DNA of 39,784 bases. Source: Gnetum montanum. Taxonomy: Eukaryota > Streptophyta > Gnetopsida > Gnetales > Gnetaceae. The position numbers were made by a program, and so were the translations under genes. The first letter of the stretch is position 1; the number at the start of each line of letters is the position of its first letter. Of this stretch, positions 31,621-39,784 are shown in pieces. The stretch lies in NCBI GenBank assembly GCA_015680685.1, contig MNCI01008968.1, forward strand, positions 8,595 to 48,378, given 5' to 3'. The notes below the pieces were generated by a model. That model did no database searches and was not told the origin of the DNA. It worked only from the letters and a program-made list of their open reading frames with translations.

Positions 31621-32049
31621 AATGCTTAATGATTTTGCCTTAATTTTAAATTCAATGAAAAAATTGTAACAAATGCTTAATACTCCTAATTACTTTTTCC
31701 AATATTCAAGAATGAGAGTTAATGCCCAAAAACAAAATCATGATTCATGGCACATGTAATAAGATATACAATTTTACTATAGCACATGAATATGTGAACA
31801 TAATTTCCTCTTACATATATTGTGGTCTAAAATGTTCTTGCAATTACAAATGGGATTAGTGCATTACTCAAAGAGTTGTAAGTGATATGAAAGCCTTATT
31901 TGTTATTTGCTTTAAAAAGCAAATATAAGAAGATATCTATTCTAGCTTGGTATATCTGACAATAACTTTATGATGTCATTATTCAACATATACTATTCTT
32001 TATGGGTGTGTTGTATGAGGCCCTAGTTTATCAAATAAATATTGGAACA

Positions 32050-32195
32050 ATAAGATGCTTCCATAAAGGTAAGACTCCTAATTTGAAATCTTCAAGTCAT
32101 GAGTTCAATTTTAGTGGGCAATGCTAAGCTATAAAGTTATGATAGAAGTATGTATCTTGGAGTGTCCATATATTAGAATTATTTAAGGGTTCAAT
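32050..32195 (+). mobile_element. tRNA-derived SINE, copy 2
   Basis: B-box region GAGTTCAATTTTAGTGGG (32101) and body GCAATGCTAAGCTATAAAG match copy 1. The A box is decayed (CTTCCATAAAGG for TAGCCTAGTGG). The tail ends ATTATTTAAGGGTTC as in copy 1. Confidence 0.55.
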
Positions 32196-32224
32196 TACAA
32201 ATTTGGTTGATTTTTTCCAAATGT

Positions 32225-32305
32225 TGAAAACCCAAGATAATTGTAATATTAGTATGCCCAAAGATATGTAGTCCAATTAAGACTTCATAACTTAGCATTG
32301 AACCC
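32225..32305 (-). mobile_element. SINE 3' fragment
   Basis: Plus-strand TAGTCCAATTAAGACTTCATAACTTAGCATTG equivalents match the tail half of copy 1. The A-box half is not visible. Confidence 0.4.
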
Positions 32306-32825
32306 ATGATTTCTTCCAAATGTTACAAAGAACACTTGGTAATTTTCTTTATAATGTTTTCAAAAATCATAACATGTATATTTCTACTTTCCAATAGATC
32401 CATGCGTAATAAAATTTCAGTTTCATATTTCATATTTTTAGGAGGTTTAGGATCAAATCTACAACCAAGTTGTAACACTTATCTAATGTTTTAGGTTGGA
32501 TTATCTATGGCAATTAGTATGCACTTCCTATAATAATGATAACCACATTTATAAAAGCTACATTCAATTTATGTTATTACTAGTTTTTCTCTATCATTGA
32601 CACCACCTTGACTTTTCCTATCATTATTCTTAATCCTTTTTTCCCTCTTCATTGTTTCTTTTTCCTTTAGCACAAAGGAAGGATATGCATTAAACAAGTG
32701 TCCTTTAAGATGATAGATGTTACTTGAATTAAGAAAATCATTAGCTATGAAAATTTTACTTACATCCACTGCAAACTTTTAGATCTAAATTTGTTTGAGA
32801 AATTTTTAAAAATATATAGATAGCT

Positions 32826-32912
32826 CAATGCTGTCCAATGGAATCAAACCTATGACTTTGAATTACCAAGTCAAGCTAAGAGTTTTAGTACTAACACCTC
32901 ATTGTCCCTACT
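32826..32912 (-). mobile_element. tRNA-derived SINE, copy 3
   Basis: Minus strand: ACAATGAGGTGTTAGTAC start, decayed A box, then GTCATAGGTTTGATTCC with a good B box at 32850-32840. Tail not followed. Confidence 0.55.
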
Positions 32913-33186
32913 TGCTTATTTATGAATATTAATTTTTTAAAGTACTTGTCAAGAATGTGAGTCAAACAAGCATAGTTCATTTTTACTGTCTGTCCATTCT
33001 GTTTGCTTCACAATGAACATTTTTTTTTTCTGCGGCATTTTCAAATTTCTATTACATTTGTAGATAGTCTTATCAAAACAAAATGGAGTTTGAGTACATC
33101 AGTTCTTTTTTTGTCATTTACCTCCATAAAAAGCTAAACCCAATAAACTGAGTAAAAAATAAATATATAATAAATGTCGCTATCTT

Positions 33187-33196
33187 TTTATTTATT
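33187..33196 (-). terminator. Candidate polyadenylation signals of CTF8
   Basis: Two AATAAA hexamers read leftwards (33196-33191 and 33192-33187), about 160 bp downstream of the CTF8 stop, a usual plant 3' UTR length. Confidence 0.5.
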
Positions 33197-33354
33197 CTGA
33201 ACTGAAAATGCCATCCAAAGTTTTTGCTTTTTTCTCTTTGACTTCAGACTCTGCATAAACAGTGAAAAAAATGGAGACAAAAAAATTTATACGCCGAATC
33301 AAGCAAAGACAATTGAAAGCTTTATACTCACAAGTTACTATCTATTTTAAAACC

Positions 33355-34877
33355 CTAAAGTAAATGTTCAGCAAACCGATTACGTGATATGATGGCCTTT
33401 GGTCTTGTCTTGAATAAAATCTTCTGTTTAATAATCCCGATAACTTCAAGCTCTGGTCCATCCGATGTTCTGTTTTTCTGCAGAACCAGTAAAGGTTTTT
33501 TCAAAGGAATCCTCTTTCCCTCCAGTTCGTGGTAACCAATCGTCATCGCATATTTGTCCTGAAAAACCAAACATTTTTTACATAATTTGATGATTAAAAT
33601 ATATTGCAACTAAAGGCACAGGAACAAAGAAATGTGGCGACCTGTTATAATCAACATTTTGATAGCTTGCACGAAAAGGAGCATCGGCTACACTCATGTT
33701 TATTGGTGTTTGATCTCATTTTGTAATGCTGTTTCCCAAACTAAAAAACACTGAACCAAAAAGGGAATGATGCATACCTAGCAATAGCATAATAGTTGTC
33801 TTTCAGCAGCAAACACGAATTAACAAACGTTGTGGAAGTTATTTGGAATGTAATTGATCAGACACCTCTGTAGATTCTGTAGGTATTCTTTTACCAAAAG
33901 TGGTAGTTAAGAAACTAAGTTGTTCTTAAACCCTCACGATGACCCTGCAAATCAAAGACCGCATGCCTAACAGCCACAAACTGTATATAAGAACATGACG
34001 TACATATCCGTCCAGATTGAGAACAACATAAAAGGCAACCTACTCCTATTCAGTCTTTCTCAAGGAAATCAATAATGATATATTGTGATGAATCTAGTAA
34101 CTCAGAGGACACAGAATATGAGAGATCTATAGATGGTGCAAAAATATAATAGAATCATATATTTGGAGACCATATAATGACCTTGTAAAATGCAATCAAC
34201 GTAATAGGAAGAAAAATTTAATAGAAAATAAGTGGCAAGAGAAATTGTAACATTTCATGTCTGTGTGCGTTAAATTTTTTAATAAGAACTTTTAACAACA
34301 GGTTGCATCCTCGTTAAACACTTGATCAAGGAGCTAGCGTTCTATTTCTCTACCTACCCTTAAACTCTGAAATCTTTGCAAAACTGTTTAACGAATTCTT
34401 CTATCTGATGGGAAAACATCGCTTTTAACTCAACAACACAAGAATAATCAACCAGAGGGAAGTCATGCACAAGATAATTAAGAAATTGAACTTAAATGAA
34501 GAGGCGAAATTTGCACTGCAATTCCATTTCCCAAAATCGGGCTTTTCCCAACAGGTCACTAGCTGGCTCAAAAGTCTGTTTGAAAAGTGTAAATCCCCGA
34601 AAAAAAAAAAAAGACATATTCGACGACGATGAAGCAAAAAAGAGGGGAAAAAAATGTAGCTTAGTGTGAAATAGAGAAAGAGGAGATAAAGCACCTGAGT
34701 CTGATGACGGCAAAGGGTTCCGATGCGAAGGCCCTGAAATTGCAATGGCGATTGCGATCGCGACTGAGATTGAGATTGAGATTGAGATTGAGATGCGTCG
34801 GCTGTGATAACTCCTTGCAGTTCTAAGATAGCCCATTCTTTGCAGTCGCTGCATTCACACTTCACCCGAATCTGCAT
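33355..34877 (-). CDS. CTF8: CTF8 homologue, subunit of the CTF18-RFC clamp loader
   Basis: Two exons on the minus strand: 34877-34695 (61 codons) and 33558-33355 (67 codons plus stop), giving 128 residues, a normal CTF8 size. Exon 1 starts MQIRVKCECSDCKEWAILEL, the family signature, and ends IGTLCRHQTQ at CAG|GTGCTT. Exon 2 starts after TTTTTCAG with DKYAMTIGYHELEGKRIPL and ends with ILFKTRPKAIISR, the conserved C-terminus. The 1136-bp intron is phase 0. CTF8 with CTF18, DCC1 and RFC2-5 loads PCNA and supports sister-chromatid cohesion in the nucleus. No stop or shift, in contrast to everything around it. A Ser-Gln repeat (residues about 29-43) is inserted in a loop. Two E2F sites lie upstream. 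Family assignment is confident; expression is unknown. Confidence 0.93.
34751..34796 (-). repeat. Coding hexanucleotide microsatellite in CTF8 exon 1
   Basis: TCTCAA repeats about five times on the minus strand, then drifts into TCGCGATCGCAA, encoding alternating Ser-Gln (SQSQSQSQSQSRSQS). The six-base unit keeps the frame whatever its copy number. Confidence 0.85.
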
Positions 34878-34907
34878 TATTCTAAACGTGATCCTGCTCC
34901 TCCTCTT

Positions 34908-34930
34908 CTGCTGCTGCTGCTGCTGCTGCT
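34908..34930 (-). repeat. CAG trinucleotide repeat in CTF8 5' leader
   Basis: Seven CTG units on the plus strand (CAG on the gene strand), 31 bp upstream of the start codon, flanked by an AAT-rich run to about 34950. It probably lies in the 5' UTR. Confidence 0.75.
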
Positions 34931-35044
34931 ATTATAATTATTATTGCTGTTGCAGCTTCAAGCCCGTTTGTATGCGAATGGGCGTGGGCGTTACAATTTG
35001 TCTGCAAACACGCCTGAAACGCAGCTGTAAGGTTCGCTTAACCC

Positions 35045-35090
35045 TTTTGGCGGGAAATCTCACTGGCGTGTGACCATTTGCAGCGCCAAA
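35045..35090 (-). promoter_or_regulatory. Paired E2F binding sites upstream of CTF8
   Basis: TTTTGGCGGGAAA (35045-35057) contains, on the gene strand, TTTCCCGC, the plant E2F consensus. AGCGCCAAA (35082-35090) reads TTTGGCGCT on the gene strand, matching TTTSSCGC. They are 168 and 205 bp upstream of the ATG. E2F control is known for many plant replication and cohesion genes; here it is inferred from the sites alone. Confidence 0.7.
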
Positions 35091-35799
35091 TAGCAATGCC
35101 CTTTGACCAAGGTTCGATTCTTCGTTCGTTGCACCTACTAAGGGGGAAATTTTTTCTTCTTTTTAAAAAAGCATGCACACACATCATAATTAATGAATCC
35201 GTGATGGTGAATCCTCCTGTGAATTTTAAGTGTTGTGTCCTTGGAACATTGCGGCTATGAGTTGGGTGCTCGTTCTAGGCTTCAAGCACCTAAACTTTTG
35301 GTGCAAGTTATGTGAACGGTTCACTTTTCATTTTCTAGATGTTCAAGAGGAGTTGGAATAGTTATAATAATCTTAGAGATGAAATGTTGAATCTCGAAGT
35401 GACATCATTAGATAGTTGAGCTGTAGAATATCACCAAAGAATCTAACAACTACTATCATGCTAATCTCAAGATATTGAATGTAGAGGCTTCAAGTCATAG
35501 AATTATGCTAACTAAGACAGCTAACGTATCTATCACTTAAAAGGCTATTTCCATTATGGGATAAGACATTAAGGTTCTTATTACTTTGAATAAGTATGTT
35601 TACCATCTTTATCAACATATCTATATCCTCATCTCTCACTACATTGTGCCATGACAATGTAAAGTGATTGTGGTTATTTATTATTCACTTTACTATGTAA
35701 TCGTCTAACCTTAATTTAACCTACCTTCACTAGTTTTCACTAATAAAAATAGAGATTATAAGTAAGTCATGAGCCATTTGTATCTATCAGTGAGACAAC

Positions 35800-35940
35800 A
35801 ATGACATGTTAGCCTAGTGGTATAGGTCTTGGCCTAGTAACCCCATGTCATAGGTTTGATTCTACTAGGTATCACTAAGTTATCAACTTCAATAAATCTT
35901 TGAGTGTACCTATGTTTCACTTTTTTGAGTTCCAACACCT
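35800..35940 (+). mobile_element. tRNA-derived SINE, copy 4 (best pol III boxes)
   Basis: A box TAGCCTAGTGG at 35810-35820 and B box GGTTTGATTCT at 35853-35863, spaced as in tRNA-derived SINEs. CCATGTCATAGGTTTG and the ATCACTAAG body match the other copies. Confidence 0.65.
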
Positions 35941-36604
35941 TCATAAGTGAGTCACTAATCATTTATGTCCGTTATTAAAATCTCTTATTATTAATACCAA
36001 CTTAATTCCTTTAAGGCATAGACCTTTTTACCCAGTCACATACTTAAGATAGCTAGACTTCTCATTGCTTTCACTCTTACTCATGCAGTTATCACAAAAT
36101 GTGGAGCTCAAATGCACCCTCTTTGTAGGCTTAATTGAAAATCATACCCTAGAGCCATAGAGGCCAAAGAGTGACCATCATCCCCTCGAACAAGCTTCAA
36201 TAGTAAACTCTACCAAGACCAAGGGAAAACTACTTTCTAAAATCTTATGGGAGGGGCTATCATTATTCCCAAGGAAATTTTGATAATAAAAGAAAACCTC
36301 ATTTATATTCTTTGGCTTCTATTCTCTAGCCCCTTATAGTAGGCACTTCTCCCTGATGATACTAAGGCCTCATTAGCTAGCTCATTCGTCTATATGCTTG
36401 TTATTTTGAACTTGCATGTTGTTTTGTTTTAGTTTATAAGAGAACAAGTCATGTAAGCTTACCTACCAACTGGCCTATAGTCCACGCTACTTACTAATGA
36501 GGAATGTTTTACTTATTTGGAAATTTCTAAACTAGAGAGAAAAAGATAATCCTATGTTGTAGACAACAAGTGAGCAAATTACTCATGCACTCTAAATGAA
36601 AAAC

Positions 36605-36715
36605 CTAACAATGAAGTGTTAGCCTAATGGTAAAACTCTTAATTTGGAAGATCCAAGTTATGAGTTTAATTCTAATGGGCATTGCTAAGACAATGTAATA
36701 CCTTGCCCTTTGCAC
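36605..36715 (+). mobile_element. tRNA-derived SINE, copy 5
   Basis: Starts AACAATGAAGTGTTAGCC, with A box TAGCCTAATGG (36620-36630) and decayed B box AGTTTAATTCT (36663-36673), then GGGCATTGCTAAG. Same order as copies 1 and 4. Confidence 0.65.
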
Positions 36716-37682
36716 TTAGATAAGGACGATACCAAGAGTAATGAGCAATGCATGAAGAAATATGAAAACTCAAATTACATCGAATAACATAATGAAAGGA
36801 ACCTCATCATATAAAAAACTATAATGCAATATACACATGTAAAACCACAACTAGCCAATATGTATATCTCACCACAAATCAAAGGTCTAAAACATGCTAA
36901 CAATAAGTATAATTGTAAGTACTACATGGGACATTAGTATCAACACTAGCAGTAATATATATAATATGTACTTGTACCAAGTTAGAATGTTTAATCAGCC
37001 CAACGTTTGTCTAAACCAAACCCATGAGCAAATACATGCATATCTCACACAAACATGTATAAAAGTATAATTATGCATACAAGGATCACAACTACATCTC
37101 TCCTTCAAACTCAACACTCTTTGGCATCCCTAGCTTCATCACCTGCATAAGATATAGTTAATATAACTTGAATGAAAAGCCTTTACACTTCCCCTATTTG
37201 GTATCTAGCAGATACTATATTGGAGAAGAGGAATGAGGGATAAGAGCATCATGTAGCAATGGTCAATCTACCAGCACTCACACATCCACACACATAATCA
37301 TACATACATCAAGCATCGACCATAGCATATTCAAATGTATGCAAACATTATAACTCAAACCTAACCATCTAAACACACATCCTAGGCATCATATCATATC
37401 CTTACTTTAACATATAAACTCATAAGCATATCTAACCAATTAGAGCATAACTAACTAAGCAAAGAAAAGCATAGCCATCTAGACTCAACAAATCATAATC
37501 CATCTACACTCATACAACAGCCCATGCGCAAAGTAACCCATGCATAATCATTATTCATGTGGCAAATGACACATCAACACTCACTATATCTTAGTAGGGA
37601 TCATCCTCATCCACCTCTAACGTGCCTTACCACCAACTAGTTCACTCCATTATGTTGACTTCATTCACCAAACAACCATAAT

Positions 37683-38447
37683 TGATGAGCTGCGATATCA
37701 TGTCCTACCTCATCTTCTATAAATAAGAGGTGGTGTCCTTTGTTCCAGATAGTTAGACTTATACCCTTAGCCAAACTCTTGCAGTTTTACCATTCCAAAG
37801 TTAGAATAATTTGTGTGCCCATAGTAGGAGTCATAGAGTGAACAGATCTTTATTCAAGCAAATTGAACCTGAGCACACATTTGTGTACAGCAATAAAGAT
37901 GAACTTTATGATAGACCTTGCAGCATATGGACTAAGCTAATTAGTAATTAATTCTTATTGAATGTTTAATGCTTTCATAGTTAATTAATTTCTCTCTCAA
38001 CCCTTGACACTCTTAGTTAAGTACACTCAGTACGACCACTTCGAGCATGCGTGTAGCACTTGGTAACCTAGTAATGATTAGCGTTTGGTAATCCCAATAG
38101 CGTTGCACTAGTTCAGGATGTGTACAGCAAGTGGGAATGGATACTGGTGTTAGGAACAATTAGAACTTAGTTAGTGAATAGTTAATGTAAGTTAGTCACT
38201 TAGTTGTCTTTACCTTCCCTTATTAGCATAAGACATTAAAAAGATAAAAGCTATAAAAAATCATATACCTCAAGCTTACTTAACCATACAACCATGACAA
38301 TACAAGTAAGTTTGGGAAGACAACGATTGATTAACTCTGAGTGTTCCATTAAGGCACGTGAGCACTTAGTCCTTGGAGTTCGACCGGATTGTGCGTGAAA
38401 TGCTCATATTCGTATGGTTGAGTGTAGGGGTACCTTGCCACTCATCA
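37683..38447 (+). repeat. Solo LTR of the Athila-like superfamily
   Basis: 765 bp, TGATGAGCTGCG to CACTCATCA, with TATA box TATAAATA at 37718-37725. U3 is very short (about 35 bp) with no tandem array. R/U5 shows the usual blocks CACTTGGTAACC and GGGGTACCTTGCC. Flanks ATAAT (37678-37682) and ATAAC (38448-38452) form a target duplication with one change, and no polypurine tract or primer site adjoins, so it is a solo LTR left by recombination between two LTRs. Confidence 0.85.
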
Positions 38448-38890
38448 ATAACCAACTAGTGTTACATGCATCATTACAACACTATATATCACATCAGAGT
38501 AAATACTAGTTCATGCATAGTGGCCATAAGCGCCTAATGCTACATGACTCTATCACACATGCATGTAAACATACCCAACATATTTTGAAAATAAATGCTT
38601 ATACATAAGCCATTATCATTTGATATGTATACCCTATTCTACTAGTTCATTCTAGCTATACTAGTGAATTCTTATTATTCTTAAAGTAAAGAATCATCAC
38701 CCAAAGGCTCAATGCTCATCCTGCCAAGGTGGGGTCCTAGGAAAATTATTGAATGTGTAAAAGCCTAACATTTTTTGAGTGGCTACACCTAGGCTCAAGC
38801 CTAAGTCTTACGACTTAAGAAACCTAGGTAAACACAACTTGACCATGAATTAAATTCTGAATAATTTTTTTACAAATCTATAATAATATC
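38448..38890. other. No gene between two LTRs
   Basis: AT-rich sequence continuing the old repeat seen left of 37683. No ORF, SINE boxes or primer site recognised; absence of a primer site next to 38891 argues that the next LTR is not a 5' LTR. Confidence 0.5.
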
Positions 38891-39784
38891 TGATGAGCGG
38901 CAAGGTACCCCTACACTCAACCATATGAATACGAGTGTTCACGCATGATCAAGTCGAACTCCATGGATGTGCTAGTTGTGGTATCTAGATAGTTACACGT
39001 TGATCGCAGTTCGCTGTCTTCCCACCTGGACTAGTATTTGCTTTGTCACGTATGGTTTAGTCCAGAGTGAGGCATATGATGTGATCCTAAACTAATGCTA
39101 CTCCTAGAGACAATGGAAGATAATATTGATTAAACTAATGAGTAATAGGAAATGAATCTAAGCTAGCCTAAGTGCGATGAGCATCTGTTCCTTAATCATC
39201 CATACACATCTTGGACCTCGTGCATAACTACTATTGGGATTACCAAGCATAGATCCTAGGTACACTGCTGGGTTACCAAGTAGCTACACTTAAATGCTCG
39301 TGATTAATTCATACTCATTTCGCATTTAACAACAGGAATAGTAAATGATGATAACTAAATATTAACTAGGAAAGCAATAAATATTAACTAGAAAGCAATA
39401 AATAACAAAAAAATTAATAATTAAATTAAACAATTAAACTAAGTGAGTGCTGCAATGATGAAGTAATCTCGATCTTTATTTCTGATCATGTGCACGTCCA
39501 AGTACGTCACACTCAAATAAAGGTGCTGTACAATTCCAAGCATCACATTGCGGGCATGCACTTGGGAAAATAATCTAACTCCTACGAAAAAAATTGCAAG
39601 AGTCTAGCTACAATTGACAAAAAGATGCCTAAATGAGGCGTAGGGCCCTCTTATTTATAGGTTGGGATAGGTGGCTGCGTAAACGGGGCCCTGTCAACGC
39701 AGGAAGGCTACGTCAATGGGGTTGCGTCGACGCGGCCGTGTATACGCGGCCCCATCGATGCATTGACTTAATGACACTTCATCA
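38891..39784 (-). repeat. LTR of the Athila-like superfamily at the window end
   Basis: 894 bp from TGATGAGCGGCAAGG to TTCATCA at the last base. Minus-strand TATA box near 39653-39660. U3 array of 14-bp units at 39679-39767, still CpG-rich (GTCGACGCGGCCGT at 39726, GTATACGCGGCCCC at 39740). No primer site on its left, so it is a solo LTR or the 3' LTR of a minus-strand element extending beyond the window. Confidence 0.8.

Larger units (their letters stand above)
31621..33186. other. No gene; AT-rich DNA with SINE copies
   Basis: Apart from the three SINE remnants listed separately (32050, 32225, 32826), I see no coding sequence or regulatory pattern. A minus-strand 66-codon ORF at 32569-32769, rich in Lys/Glu/Arg, has no recognisable similarity. 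Confidence 0.5.
35091..37682. other. No gene; AT-rich DNA with SINE copies
   Basis: Two SINEs (35800, 36605) are listed separately. 36720-37680 is CA/AT-rich with no ORF over 60 codons and no recognised domain; it looks like an old repeat, since the solo LTR at 37683 is inserted into it and similar CA-rich sequence continues at 38448. Confidence 0.5.

Noticed and set aside
34425-34694. CTF8 exon 1 reading through to a 150-residue protein
   Set aside because: Beyond 34695 the residues are hydrophobic intron translation; CTF8 homology stops at the GT donor and resumes at 33558.
34492-34854. 120-codon minus-strand ORF with Ile-Ser repeats
   Set aside because: A shifted frame over CTF8 exon 1 and intron; the repeat arises from the TCTCAA microsatellite.
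34804-35073. 89-codon plus-strand ORF with a poly-Cys run
   Set aside because: Antisense across the CTF8 start; the cysteines come from the CTG repeat.

Overview
This window looks like nuclear DNA from a large-genome seed plant, most likely a gymnosperm such as a conifer. The evidence is AT-rich sequence packed with old, mutation-riddled LTR retrotransposons, plant tRNA-derived SINEs, a plant LINE tail and one intron-containing plant gene. The gymnosperm call is inference; nothing in the window proves the species.

Only one intact host gene is visible: a two-exon CTF8 homologue on the minus strand (33355-34877). CTF8 is the small subunit of the CTF18-RFC clamp loader. Its promoter carries two consensus E2F sites (35045-35090), fitting an S-phase gene. 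It lies in a gap between transposons that otherwise holds SINEs.

Layout, left to right. 1-1058: 3' part of a plus-strand gag-protease element with no reverse transcriptase. 1109-1466: leucine-rich-repeat receptor fragment. About 1490-2866: decayed gene fragments including a duplicated piece of a SAM-methyltransferase gene. 2870-4486: no gene, with a possible LTR promoter. About 4487-9226: element A, a plus-strand, 5'-truncated Athila-like Ty3/gypsy element with its 3' LTR. 9227-10000: tail and LTR of another plus-strand relative. 10001-17085: element B, a minus-strand relative with both LTRs, a large pol deletion and about 1 kb of GC-richer, organelle-like DNA. 17086-18534: LINE and SINE remnants. 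18535-31620: element C, a complete 13.1-kb minus-strand member with both LTRs, a near-perfect 5-bp target duplication, tRNA-Asp-type primer site, gag, protease, RT, RNase H and integrase, plus an additional ORF between integrase and the 3' LTR. 31621-33354: SINEs. 33355-35090: CTF8. 35091-37682: SINEs and unassigned AT-rich DNA. 37683-38447: plus-strand solo LTR. 38891-39784: minus-strand LTR reaching the window end.

Elements A, B and C and the extra LTRs belong to one superfamily: termini TGATGA...TCATCA, a shared R/U5 body and a G-rich polypurine tract, but different tandem-repeat arrays in U3. The most unusual structure is in element C: a long coiled-coil ORF in the env position, preceded by an internal copy of the U3 14-bp repeat array and a TATA box, as if it had its own LTR-like promoter. 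Two single-base N gaps (16465, 25137) are assembly joins; the second sits in an artificial 47-bp duplication.
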